Positions 17,201 through 25,489 of a stretch of 62,145 nt of DNA are shown here, one piece after another; within the stretch, counting starts at the first letter, position 1, and each line of letters starts with the position of its first letter. The translations under genes and the position numbers were made by a program. The notes under the pieces are model-generated. The model saw only the letters and a program-made list of their open reading frames with translations, was not told the origin of the DNA and ran no database searches. The DNA comes from an uncultured Lachnospiraceae bacterium (GTDB lineage Bacteria > Bacillota > Clostridia > Lachnospirales > Lachnospiraceae): NCBI GenBank assembly GCA_910578475.1, contig CAJTRK010000021.1:1-62145 (forward strand), read 5' to 3'.

Positions 17201-18168
17201 GGAGAAACCGTCGCATCCTTTTTGGCTGAAAGTCTGCCGAAAGAAAGCGTCGAAAACCTTAAATAACGCTCCTCATAATTTTGCGCCGCCAGCAGCCTTT
17301 CGAGCTGTTCCCGTTCCTGCTCTAACAGCTCTCCATACATATACGGGCCGTCCGGCAGTTCGCTCATCATCACACATTGATTGATTTGCACAATCAGCCC
17401 CCGCAGAGACAAATCCACCTGCTCCATGCAATCCCGCATCCACGCTGTTTCCATCAAAGCCGCCCCATCGACATTGTTCTCCGGTGCAGTTCCATCAGCC
17501 GCCGTCTGTTCCGGCGCTGCTTGTTCCGATGCCGTCTGCTCCGGTGCAGTTCCGCTCATTCCCGGCATTTCATAGTCTTTCTTCCGCTCTTGCAGCCATG
17601 CTTCCGGAAAAGGATGGCTCATGGCGAAGTCATAAAGTTTGAACACCGCATCTTCCACCGCCCTGTCCCGGCTTCCGGTGCTGAAATATTCCATACAATG
17701 CAGAAAAGCCTCATCGCCCTCCTGATAACATTTCTCCAATACATCGCCCATGACGTCGTTTTTTAACAGCTTTAGCTCTCCCTCATCCGCAATGCGAAAA
17801 CCCGGGTCCAGGCCAATGGTGTGAAAATGGTTGCGAATCACAAACAGGCAAAAGCTGTCGATGGTCGTAATCTGCGCATTGTGCAGCAGCGCCGACTGCT
17901 TCTGCAGATGCTCGTTTTCCGGCTCCTTTGCCAATTTTTCTCCGATAGCGTTGCTGACCCGCTCCCGCATTTCCGACGCCGCGGCATTGGTAAACGTCAC
18001 GACAAGCAGTCTGTCGATGTCCACCGGCTTTGCCGCGTCGCTGACCATTTTAACGATACGCTCCACGAGCACCGCCGTCTTCCCGGACCCCGCCGCCGCC
18101 GATACAAGCAGATTGCATCCGTGCGTATCGATTACTTTTTGTTGTTCCTCCGTATAAGAAACGCTCAT
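14179..18168 (-). CDS. addA: ATP-dependent helicase/nuclease subunit A
   Basis: A 1329-residue UvrD-type helicase with a C-terminal RecB-like nuclease, half of AddAB, which processes double-strand breaks for RecA. Walker A is near residue 24 (SAAAGSGKTAVLVERI); motif II is LIDEYQDSN; motif VI is LRILYVAMTRAKEKL. The nuclease core is IQGIIDVFFE...VVVDYKTDAV. It overlaps addB by 4 bases (ATGA), typical translational coupling. Two segments look like low-complexity insertions: a Glu/Ala/Thr/Pro run near residues 200-230 (repeated PEQTA) and a 12-residue tandem repeat (SAEQGESDSDIV) in the middle. Slightly longer than usual for the family for that reason. Confidence 0.96.
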   Translation of the reverse strand: MSVSYTEEQQKVIDTHGCNLLVSAAAGSGKTAVLVERIVKMVSDAAKPVDIDRLLVVTFTNAAASEMRERVSNAIGEKLAKEPENEHLQKQSALLHNAQITTIDSFCLFVIRNHFHTIGLDPGFRIADEGELKLLKNDVMGDVLEKCYQEGDEAFLHCMEYFSTGSRDRAVEDAVFKLYDFAMSHPFPEAWLQERKKDYEMPGMSGTAPEQTASEQAAPEQTAADGTAPENNVDGAALMETAWMRDCMEQVDLSLRGLIVQINQCVMMSELPDGPYMYGELLEQEREQLERLLAAQNYEERYLRFSTLSFGRLSAKKDATVSPIKRELVKSIRTGIKEQLQTMQKHYFARSSEEIVRQMAVCGEAVRALVELTLLFQETFARTKREKNILDFDDIEHFALSILLRRNENGDVEATETALEYRSHFAEILIDEYQDSNLVQEYLLSAISGEAEGHYNRFMVGDVKQSIYKFRLARPELFMEKYNTYRETDGGETLRIDLHKNFRSREQVLTSTNAVFAQVMRKELGGIAYDEKAALYPGASYPEEAGPHTDSGEKGAFYADKKVAPDSGNDTELLLFAVKEEETDAGILTAKQREAYGIAGKIKELVTSFRVTDKETGQLRRASYRDIVILLRTTSGWDEEFKKILEEEGIPAHVTSKTGYFAAAEVQELLHFLQILDNPLQDIPLYGTLHSFFGGFSEEEIAVVKAAYPKKRYLYDAVRMYAEQGEPDSDIVSAEQGESDSDIVSAEQGNSNADALRVPLRNRLREFLERIGRYREMTVYMPVHELLQTIIREYAYLPYVMAKPGGSRRRANTEMLLVKAADYEKTSYYGLYHFLRYIEQLEKYDVDYGEAGLQDENADVVRIMSIHKSKGLEFPICFVAGLSKSFNNRDAGGRLVMDVDLGIGVDYVNPKLRITSRNLRRNFIASKLRRDNLAEELRILYVAMTRAKEKLILTGTLKQPEKKIPSLMALQWVKEKCFAYDTLLQMGSFLDVLLYAAARNRCFDGLWKLCGIDPDSQSPFYQEDMKLRISVVHWEDTLEDKITETVVREDDRRKLLLLDTAGNTDRIDKALLTFMSDKFSYRYPHDNLKDLYTKTTVSELKKAGMREETDFSFSLYEEEQVVPYLPRFLKQDEPVSGSDRGSAYHKVMELFDFRLLTGWNGGAGTAAKGSSEELTALVQEELYRMLSEGKLSQAYYEAVSVAKIASFLKSNVAGRMAKAACDGKLYKEQPFVLGLSASRLNENFPQEETVLIQGIIDVFFEEAGSFVVVDYKTDAVLNAGELIKRYQTQLDYYAEALEQLSGYRSSGGGMRTAEKIIYSFKLGAEIRLE
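15923..16005. repeat. In-frame 36-bp tandem repeat inside addA
   Basis: Units start at 15923, 15959 and 15995 (the last partial, 11 bases). The two full units differ at one position near their ends. Each encodes 12 residues read as SAEQGE[PS]DSDIV. Because the unit is a multiple of three, copy-number change would not shift the frame. Confidence 0.85.
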
Positions 18169-21100
18169 CGCTGCCCTCCATGATTCGCATCATTCTTCCC
18201 GTCAGCCTCCGCCATCCGAAGCACCGCCTCATCCGGCGACAGGTCTTCCAGCTTCCGCATCTTAAATCCCCCGATTTCGGTATCATAGCCGCAAATGCTC
18301 CGATACGCGCAATAGGTACAGGAACTGTTCCCATTCTGTTCGCAGGGATTGACCGAAATGTTTCCCTGTAAGATTTCGGTCCCGAGCTCCTTAATTTTAT
18401 GGTTTACATAATTCGATATCGTCGTCATTTCCTCTTCGTTTATGACACTTGAATAAGCGGAATAGCTTCCGTCTTTTTTTCGCTCAATCGGAAGAATATC
18501 GGATTTTCCGGTAAACTCTTTATCCAGCAGTCTGACAGCCCTGTCATCGCCATTGACTATTCCGGTTGTTTTCAGCTCCTGCAATATTTTCTGATTCAGC
18601 TGTTCCGGCGTCAATGTCTGCCCGTCCTCAATCATCGGGTCCGCGATATGGTAATACAGCATCGCCGCGGGCACGACTTTTTTCCCCGGATGCTTTTTCT
18701 GCTCAATTTCCACCGCCGCATTCATATAGACCACAAGCTGCAGCTGCAGGCCGTAATACAATGCCGCCAGGTCAAATTTCCGGCTGCCGGACTTATAATC
18801 GATGACCTTCACATAAACGACATCGTCCTCTTCACATGTATCAATGCGGTCGATTCGCCCCCGCAGTTTCATCTTTTCTTCTCCGGTCAGCGCGATATTT
18901 ACCGCGTCCAGGTCTTCCAGCATGGAAAAAGACATCTCGAAATGTTCCGGCAGAAAAGACCCCTTTTGCAGCTGCATCTGCAGCGTTCGGACTGTCCGGC
19001 CCAAAATCCGGCGAATCCGTTTTAGCAGATACTGATTTCTGGCGCTGCTGTAAAGAATCGTTTCCCCATAACCGGCCGCATAAGCCTCCATTGCCTCATC
19101 CAGCATGTTTTCCCCGGCTTCCTGCGGAAAGTCGAACCATGTATAATGATGTTCCGCAAGCTTTTCCGCGAACAGCTCCAACACGCCGTGAAATACATTC
19201 CCCATATCCACGTCCTCAAAGCCGTACTCTCCACGCTCCCGCAAAGCCAGCCCATACTGCAGAAAATGCGCATAAGCGCAGGCCGCATATTTTTCCAGCC
19301 GGCTGACGCTGTTGTGCAGAACGGTTCCGTACAACGCCTTCGTCACCTGCCTGGAAAGCGGGCTCTCCCCATAATGATAAAAGGCGGTATTAATCAGCCG
19401 CATGGTCTGTTCCCGCCAATCCGGGTTCTCATAATAACTATGGAAAAATGTATATAGTTTCCGCCGCTCCGCTTCGTTCAGCCTGCCCGCAGCATATTCC
19501 CGCAAAAGCTCCGTAAAAAACAGAATCCCGTCCGCCCCGTTCGATAACTGCTCTTCCATCGGCAGAAGCTCCGGATTTCGGACGGCGAGTTCCGGAAACA
19601 ATTTCCGCATCGTATCGATGAGATACGCCGGCCGTTTGCTTTTTCCGTCGTTTCCGACCTTCGCATAAGACAGATACAGCCGCTCCGACGGCTTCGTCAT
19701 ATTCAGATACAGGTACAGCCGTTGAATGTACATCTGCTGCCGCGGCGTCGGCGCAAGCTCCCAACCGGATTCCTGTAAAAATTCCCGGTCAATATCCGAG
19801 ATAATCCCTCCGCCGCCGGTTCCTTTCGGAATATTCCCATCGTTGATGCCAAGAAAAAAGAGTACGCTGACCTGCTTTAAACGCGTTCTTTCAATATCTC
19901 CGATAACGATTCTGTCTACGTTCTGCGGTATCGTTCCCACCGTGATTTCGGCAAGCCCTGCATCCAAAATTTCCGCAAACTCCCTGAACGTCATGCGCTC
20001 CTCTTTTAACAGGCCTTCTATCTGGTCCAGCAAATCTATGACAAGACCGTAAATCTGTCCGTATTCTTTCGCCTTTGCCGGCTCTCCCTCCGCTTTGAAC
20101 TTCGCCTCATAACGGGCAAGTTTCTGCTGCAGCCCGTTTTTTACCAAAAAATCGTATAACGCGCGTACCAGCTCATCCGCCGTCTGAAACGAACCCAGAA
20201 GCGGCGCGAGCTGCTCCATCAGCGTTTCCCGCATTTCATTATAGCTGGCAAGCTGCGCGACGCCTTCCTCTCCTTCTTCTTCCTTATAGACAAAAAGACT
20301 GCTCCATTGCTTCTTCCCGCGCAGTCCGAACCGTCGGACATAATTTTCCAGCCTGTCGATATCTTCCCGCTCGAAACCGCACAGTCCGGTCCGCAAATAA
20401 TGAAATACCGCATCCCTGCCAAAATCCTGCAGCACGATTTGCAGCGCGCTTCGAATATACTCGGTAAAAGGATTGAAAAGGATTCCCCGCGTCTGGTCCA
20501 TATAAATCGGTATGCCAAACCGGGCAAATTCCTCTTCTATGTCGTTTCCGTATGTTTCCATGCTTCCCGTTACGACCGCAATATCCCGGTAATGCAGGCC
20601 TGCCGCCGTCGTCCCGTCCGAATCTTTGCCGAGCAGTCTGTATATCTCGATACAGGTCTGCCGGATTTCCTCTTTCGGCGTCGATGCCTCCATCAAATGA
20701 ATGCGCGTTGTTTCTCCCTCATAAGGCACAACCGGATAGCGGAATAAATGCCGTTCCAGATGCGCCAGCTCCGGGTTATTTTGAAATCTCGGCAGACGTT
20801 TCGATGCCTCCTCGCAGACCACCGCCGGAAGCATCGGAACGGACGCCTCTTCTCCAAGTCTCCGCAAATCCGCAACCGTCTTTTTGCTCAAATGAAAGAG
20901 CTTCTGCTCTCCGTCCATCTGAAAAGGATTTTCCCGTGTATCAATCGTAATTGTAATAATGACTCTTTTGGTCAATCGCATGAGTTCCTGTATCACGCGA
21001 TACTGAATCGGTGTAAAACCGGTGAATCCGTCGAACGCGATGACGCAGTCTCTGATGATTTCCGACTTCGGGAGCGCTTCCCGCAGCCTGTCCAGCGTTT

Positions 21101-21635
21101 CTTCCGTCGTAATGAATTTTTCCCGAATATAAGATAAAAAGCTTTCGTATAATAATTGCAGGTCTTTCAGCTTATAATAGAGCGCGCCTCTTTTTCTGGC
21201 ATACTCCGACAGTTCGGAAAGTTCCCTGACGCCGATGCCATACTGCATGAACTCCGAAATGGCGGACTTCACCTCGTGAATATATCCGATTTTGTGCAGA
21301 TGCTTTCCGATGACAGACAGCTTCTGCTGCTCCGTCTCCGCTATTTTCCGCAAAATCAGGCTCTTTCCCGTATCATCGAGAACCGGCATATCCGCATGCC
21401 CCACTTCCTCCAGAATCCGGTGCGTCAGTCTGCCGAAACTCAGAACATCAATATTCATGATACTCCTGTTCGGATGCTCCAGCACCAAATCCATCTGTGT
21501 CTGCATCGTGAACTGGTCCGGCACGATGAGAAGAAAATTGCATTTCGGCTCATGCTGTGAAGCCTCGATAATATCTTCATGAAGTTTTCTGCTTTTTCCG
21601 GCTCCCGAACCGCCGAAATAAAATTGAAACGCCAT
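18165..21635 (-). CDS. addB: ATP-dependent nuclease subunit B
   Basis: An 1156-residue partner of AddA. An N-terminal Walker A (FGGSGAGKSRKLHEDI, about residue 8-16), an inactivated helicase-like core, and a C-terminal RecB-type nuclease (LRGRIDRIDTCEEDDVVYVK, then VIDYKSG). The iron-sulfur cluster cysteines are visible: one in KYAACAYAHF and three in SCTYCAYRSICGYD near the C-terminus. It follows a small helical protein gene by 3 bases, and overlaps addA by 4. AAAGGAAC precedes the ATG. Confidence 0.96.
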   Translation of the reverse strand: MAFQFYFGGSGAGKSRKLHEDIIEASQHEPKCNFLLIVPDQFTMQTQMDLVLEHPNRSIMNIDVLSFGRLTHRILEEVGHADMPVLDDTGKSLILRKIAETEQQKLSVIGKHLHKIGYIHEVKSAISEFMQYGIGVRELSELSEYARKRGALYYKLKDLQLLYESFLSYIREKFITTEETLDRLREALPKSEIIRDCVIAFDGFTGFTPIQYRVIQELMRLTKRVIITITIDTRENPFQMDGEQKLFHLSKKTVADLRRLGEEASVPMLPAVVCEEASKRLPRFQNNPELAHLERHLFRYPVVPYEGETTRIHLMEASTPKEEIRQTCIEIYRLLGKDSDGTTAAGLHYRDIAVVTGSMETYGNDIEEEFARFGIPIYMDQTRGILFNPFTEYIRSALQIVLQDFGRDAVFHYLRTGLCGFEREDIDRLENYVRRFGLRGKKQWSSLFVYKEEEGEEGVAQLASYNEMRETLMEQLAPLLGSFQTADELVRALYDFLVKNGLQQKLARYEAKFKAEGEPAKAKEYGQIYGLVIDLLDQIEGLLKEERMTFREFAEILDAGLAEITVGTIPQNVDRIVIGDIERTRLKQVSVLFFLGINDGNIPKGTGGGGIISDIDREFLQESGWELAPTPRQQMYIQRLYLYLNMTKPSERLYLSYAKVGNDGKSKRPAYLIDTMRKLFPELAVRNPELLPMEEQLSNGADGILFFTELLREYAAGRLNEAERRKLYTFFHSYYENPDWREQTMRLINTAFYHYGESPLSRQVTKALYGTVLHNSVSRLEKYAACAYAHFLQYGLALRERGEYGFEDVDMGNVFHGVLELFAEKLAEHHYTWFDFPQEAGENMLDEAMEAYAAGYGETILYSSARNQYLLKRIRRILGRTVRTLQMQLQKGSFLPEHFEMSFSMLEDLDAVNIALTGEEKMKLRGRIDRIDTCEEDDVVYVKVIDYKSGSRKFDLAALYYGLQLQLVVYMNAAVEIEQKKHPGKKVVPAAMLYYHIADPMIEDGQTLTPEQLNQKILQELKTTGIVNGDDRAVRLLDKEFTGKSDILPIERKKDGSYSAYSSVINEEEMTTISNYVNHKIKELGTEILQGNISVNPCEQNGNSSCTYCAYRSICGYDTEIGGFKMRKLEDLSPDEAVLRMAEADGKNDANHGGQR

Positions 21636-21638
21636 ATG

Positions 21639-21941
21639 TCAGTTCCTTTCATTCTGATTTTCAGACTGCCATTCCCGCAGCATCCGCGCCCGTTTCGCCA
21701 TCACCTGCGCCAGAATGTCTTTGGCCTGTCGTTCCTGTTTATGCAAAATACACTGTCTGATTCCCGTAAACTGCCTTTCGAAAATATCCAGACCGAGTTC
21801 CTGTATGCGGCTCTGCATCCGCTGCACCGTCATTGCCGCCACCTGCCAGTTCCGGTGATTGACAGCCTGGCCGAGTTTCATAAAATCATAACTTTGCAGA
21901 AAGGCCAGCCTCGCCGATTCCCTCTCATCCCTGTTTTCCAA
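21639..21941 (-). CDS. Small helical protein of unknown function, upstream of addB
   Basis: A 100-residue, charged, all-helical protein with no membrane segment or cysteine cluster (one Cys in GIRQCILHKQ). The stop codon ends 3 bases before addB, so the two are co-transcribed and probably coupled. Family not recognised. A role connected with AddAB is only suggested by position. Confidence 0.7.
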   Translation of the reverse strand: MENRDERESARLAFLQSYDFMKLGQAVNHRNWQVAAMTVQRMQSRIQELGLDIFERQFTGIRQCILHKQERQAKDILAQVMAKRARMLREWQSENQNERN

Positions 21942-22009
21942 AACAATTCCCTCCCGTTTGTCAAAAACGCCGTCAGCGCCCCTCTATCATTTTACCATAC
22001 TTTGCCGGA

Positions 22010-22045
22010 AAAGCAAAAAGCGCGGACGGAACCGCCTGCGCTTCA
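22010..22045 (-). terminator. Terminator after the CotH gene
   Basis: Stem AAGCGC at 22017-22022 with GCGCTT at 22038-22043, extended by inner GC pairs around a short loop. On the minus strand it is followed by TTTGCTTTT. It closes the VTC-DUF4956-CotH operon and separates it from the small protein-addBA operon. Confidence 0.75.
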
Positions 22046-22069
22046 AAACTGCCGAATATTCACATGATG

Positions 22070-24022
22070 TCAATTCCATTCCTCAAACACGGCTCTTCTC
22101 GAAATCTCTTCTTCCTCAAAATCAATGACGATGCTTTCCTCTTCCGAAATCAGTTCCCCGTTTTTTTCCCATCCTGCGAAACGATATCCCGCTTCGGCCT
22201 GTGCGGTCAGCACAATGGGATAATCCGTAAAATACTCTCCGTGCCAGACTGTCTTATCGAGAAACGGAATCTTTGCCGTATTCACAGTCACGCTGCCGGC
22301 GTCGGCATCATTGATTTCTATCTCTACCTGCGCAAGACTTCCCGTCAGACCAAAATCCTCCTTCAGATACCGGGCAATGTACGGTTTCCGGTTCTCCAGA
22401 AAAATCTGTATATCCGCCGCGGCATTCAGAAATTCTTCTTCCTTTTCGCTGCCAAAGAACCTTTGATTATGGGCTTTCATCGGCTCCGCCATCAGACCGA
22501 CGGCATTCCCGATATACGCTTCGATGCTTTCCGTCGAAAAACAGGTATTGGCCAAATCCATCAGCGTAAGCGTGAACTGTTTTCTGAACTCCCCGCTCCG
22601 GCATAAACTGTCAAACATATAGTCCAACGCTCTCGTATTGCTTAACGTGTCCATCTGAATAATGCTTTCCGATAAAGACATGGAATTTACATCATACAGC
22701 ATCCACCGCCATTTCCCGTCCCGGTATCCGTCTCCTCCGTCCCGGCGCGTCCGCCATAACGCGAAGTTGCCGGTCGGCCAGTCGCCGCCTCTTGCAATAT
22801 AAATTTCCACCGCATAATAATCGATAAAGCTCTGCATATCAATTACGCCGCAGGCCTCTTCATAATTTCCGGGAACCGAAAAATCCGTACCCGCTATATA
22901 ATCCCGCATCTCCAGATACAGCGCAAAATCTTCTTCTGTTCCTTCTGCTATCTGGCCGTTTTTAATCATAATCACATCGTCTTTTTCCACATCATAGCGA
23001 TGTCCGAGAAAAACGCTGTCATACTTTTCGGTCATCCAATAGATTCCCCAGTATTCACCGTCGAGAAACATCACATAGGGCTCGTAATTCATAACGGCAA
23101 AATTTCTGTCCTTTACCAGTTCGGACACCAGTTTATCGCGAAGCTTCGCGCTGTAATCATCCCCGCCGGCAAATAAGGTGACCGTATCCGCTCTGTAACC
23201 CGTACCGAACAGGTCCGTATAAAATCTGCCGTTTGCATCATACTTTTCCCGCGCATAGAGGCTCATGCTTCTTGGCAGACGGCCGCGGCTTCCCCCGCCC
23301 TGAATACGGATGCCGCAGTTCTGGGAGACAATCAGCTCTCTTTCCGCATTGAATATCTGAATATTCGCGGCGCGTTCCCACTCATGTCCTCTCTGATGAT
23401 AATTGGCATTCCATTGCCACCAGTGTCTTTGTGACATCGCTTCATCGAACGTCTCGTCATGCGTGCGCCCGAGAACATAGATGCCCGTATCGTAATCGAA
23501 TAAATTGTCCGGGTCCGTTACGACCGAAATAATATTGAAACCATCATAACCTTTTTTTTCGTCAAATCCGACAAAATAATTTCCGGTCTTTATCTCGCTT
23601 AAGGCTCCTTCTTCGTCCACATATACCGCCCTGACAACCGTGCACTTATCGATGGGATAATCAGGCAAAACATAGCCGGGCGGCTGTAAATCCGGGTTAT
23701 GGACGCCGATAAGCTCCGACATATATCCGGTTGTCACATCCGTTCTCAGAGAATACCGGTTATCGTTCTTTGTCGCATCTTCTATCTGAATCGGTTCCGT
23801 ATACTTCATCGCGTGTTCGTCCGGTTCCGAACCGTCCAGCGTATAATAAATCTCCGTTCCCACCGGCGCAGACAGCACAAGCGTAAAAGGTTCTTCGTAA
23901 AAGCCGGATTCGACGGAAAAAACAAGTTCCGTGTATTCTTCCCGGTCTTCCAGAAACAACAGGACGAACAGCAATGCGCATAATGCAGTTAAACATGCCA
24001 AAACGGTTCTTCTGTTTCTCAT
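22070..24022 (-). CDS. CotH-kinase family exported protein with chitobiase-like and repeat domains
   Basis: A 650-residue protein. An uncleaved or signal-anchor segment is at residues 7-24. A chitobiase-type beta domain follows (YYTLDGSEPDEHAMKYTEPI, about 55-80). The CotH region (about 160-560) has GEYWGIYWMTEKYD and KWRWMLYDVN. A C-terminal beta repeat ends it (GYRFAGWEKNGELISEEESI). CotH of Bacillus spores phosphorylates coat proteins; whether this one is a kinase is not known. It overlaps the DUF4956 gene by 4 bases and forms an operon with it and a VTC-domain gene, a combination recurring in Firmicutes. The product probably acts outside the membrane. Confidence 0.87.
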   Translation of the reverse strand: MRNRRTVLACLTALCALLFVLLFLEDREEYTELVFSVESGFYEEPFTLVLSAPVGTEIYYTLDGSEPDEHAMKYTEPIQIEDATKNDNRYSLRTDVTTGYMSELIGVHNPDLQPPGYVLPDYPIDKCTVVRAVYVDEEGALSEIKTGNYFVGFDEKKGYDGFNIISVVTDPDNLFDYDTGIYVLGRTHDETFDEAMSQRHWWQWNANYHQRGHEWERAANIQIFNAERELIVSQNCGIRIQGGGSRGRLPRSMSLYAREKYDANGRFYTDLFGTGYRADTVTLFAGGDDYSAKLRDKLVSELVKDRNFAVMNYEPYVMFLDGEYWGIYWMTEKYDSVFLGHRYDVEKDDVIMIKNGQIAEGTEEDFALYLEMRDYIAGTDFSVPGNYEEACGVIDMQSFIDYYAVEIYIARGGDWPTGNFALWRTRRDGGDGYRDGKWRWMLYDVNSMSLSESIIQMDTLSNTRALDYMFDSLCRSGEFRKQFTLTLMDLANTCFSTESIEAYIGNAVGLMAEPMKAHNQRFFGSEKEEEFLNAAADIQIFLENRKPYIARYLKEDFGLTGSLAQVEIEINDADAGSVTVNTAKIPFLDKTVWHGEYFTDYPIVLTAQAEAGYRFAGWEKNGELISEEESIVIDFEEEEISRRAVFEEWN

Positions 24023-24693
24023 CCTACGGTCTCTCCGGACTCAACGACCCAGTTCACGGTTTCCACTCCGGGAACGGCTGCCAGTTCATCGATGACTTTC
24101 AGATTCAATTCTCCTCTCGTTTTGATTTCCAGAATCAGCTCCTCATGACCGTCTCCCCGGTTCGCAGTCCGGATTCTCTGACTGACTACAAAGGGATGAA
24201 GCTTTTCCTGAATCTGCTCCTTGTCAAAATGCCCCCCCCTTCCGGAAATTATCAACAGATAACGATTCCGGATTCCGGGCATCTTACTGGAAACAATCAA
24301 TACAATCGCAATAAAAATGACCGAAGTGAATGCCAGACGATAATTCTGGGAACTGGTGCATAACCCCTCGGCGATTGCCCAGAAGATAAACACCGTATCC
24401 CGGCTGTCTTTTACCGCCGTTCTGAAACGGATGATTGACAGGGCGCCTACCATGCCCAAAGACATCGCGATATTACTGCTTATCATCAGCATCACGATAA
24501 TCGTAATCAGCAGAAGCGCAACCAGAGACCAGTTAAATTTCCGATTATATACCACTTTTTCGGAAGTCATAAAATAAGTCAGATAAATAATCAGTCCCAC
24601 CAACAGTCCGCACGTCAGTATGACCAGAGTCCTTTTTACCCCGTAATTTGTACTGTTTGTATAAAAATAACTCAGCACTTCCTCTTTCGTCAT
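24019..24693 (-). CDS. DUF4956 family membrane protein
   Basis: A 224-residue protein. About four membrane segments lie in residues 15-135 (LVILTCGLLVGLIIYLTYFM; LVALLLITIIVMLMISSNI), with the conserved cytoplasmic loop SLGMVGALSIIRFRTAVKD, the family signature. The C-terminal 80 residues are soluble (LILEIKTRGELNLKVIDELA). Function unknown; DUF4956 genes travel with VTC-type polyphosphate polymerase domains and CotH proteins. It lies 12 bases after the VTC gene and overlaps CotH by 4. Confidence 0.88.
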   Translation of the reverse strand: MTKEEVLSYFYTNSTNYGVKRTLVILTCGLLVGLIIYLTYFMTSEKVVYNRKFNWSLVALLLITIIVMLMISSNIAMSLGMVGALSIIRFRTAVKDSRDTVFIFWAIAEGLCTSSQNYRLAFTSVIFIAIVLIVSSKMPGIRNRYLLIISGRGGHFDKEQIQEKLHPFVVSQRIRTANRGDGHEELILEIKTRGELNLKVIDELAAVPGVETVNWVVESGETVG

Positions 24694-24705
24694 GATAACA
24701 TCCCC

Positions 24706-25413
24706 CTAGTAATTAAAATCATAAAAATTTCTGCGCCCGGAACAATACTTGCTGTACGCATTCTGCATCAGCTCAAACCCGCTCAGCGCATCGGATATAA
24801 ATCCCATGAATTTCCCGCTGTACTTGATTTCCAGCACGACATTTTCATACAAAACAGGCGTATAGGCAATATTCTGTGAAAAAAGATTCAGATTCGACTC
24901 GGATGACCTGATATTCATATCCAGCGTAATACGCGTATCATACATCGGATATCTGTACGCCAGCCGGTCATACTCGATAATGACGGCCGGTCTGTACCGC
25001 CCCTGCGTCATAATACTGTATGCCCTGACGCTTGCCGGCGTTTCATGAAAATAATTCGTAAGAACGGTGTAATCGCCCTGAGAAATGGCAATTACGTCCC
25101 TTTTATCTATCAGAAAGCTTTGCTTTGACTGCGCATCGCCCTTCTTCTCTTTCAGCTCCAGTTTACACAGGGACCCGTCCCCGTCATAGATTCTCGCTCG
25201 TACCTTTTTCCGTATCTCAACGCCGGATAACTTGTCCGCAAAATCCATATTGTTGAGCGACTCAAAGTAAAGACTTCTCACGGAATAAGCGCCTCCGGCA
25301 CAATGACTGTCTCTTGCGAGAAGCCTGTCCAGACAATCTCTTATGCGCAAAGCCTTCTCCAACGGAACGACATATTTGATTTCCTTTCTGAGCGTCAGAA
25401 ATTCCTTACCCAT
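24706..25413 (-). CDS. VTC-domain protein, polyphosphate polymerase-like
   Basis: A 235-residue soluble protein made of one VTC-type triphosphate tunnel domain. Basic and acidic strands alternate as in the tunnel: RKEIKYVVPLEKA, SVRSLYFES, VEIRKKVRARIYDG, CKLELKEKKGDAQSKQSFLI, AVIIEYDRLAYRYPM and VVLEIKYSGKF. In yeast VTC4 this fold makes polyphosphate from ATP; the bacterial product is not established. An upstream GTG at 25434 is possible, but AAAGGA sits between it and the ATG at 25413. First gene of the operon with DUF4956 and CotH, from the promoter at 25461-25489. Confidence 0.87.
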   Translation of the reverse strand: MGKEFLTLRKEIKYVVPLEKALRIRDCLDRLLARDSHCAGGAYSVRSLYFESLNNMDFADKLSGVEIRKKVRARIYDGDGSLCKLELKEKKGDAQSKQSFLIDKRDVIAISQGDYTVLTNYFHETPASVRAYSIMTQGRYRPAVIIEYDRLAYRYPMYDTRITLDMNIRSSESNLNLFSQNIAYTPVLYENVVLEIKYSGKFMGFISDALSGFELMQNAYSKYCSGRRNFYDFNY

Positions 25414-25460
25414 TCTTTTCGGCGTTCCTTTCACGGCATAGAACGATATCGTAATAAAAT

Positions 25461-25489
25461 ATTATAGCATTTCACTTATTGCTTTTCAA
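25461..25489 (-). promoter_or_regulatory. Promoter of the VTC-DUF4956-CotH operon
   Basis: Minus-strand TTGAAA (25484-25489), 17-base spacer, TATAAT (25461-25466). The -35 box lies inside the last codons of the upstream MATE gene, so the operon can be expressed independently of it. Confidence 0.8.

Noticed and set aside
24706..25413. VTC-domain protein as class IV adenylate cyclase or thiamine triphosphatase
   Set aside because: The fold is shared, but the pattern RKKVRARIYDG...CKLELKEKKGD and the DUF4956/CotH neighbours fit the VTC group better.
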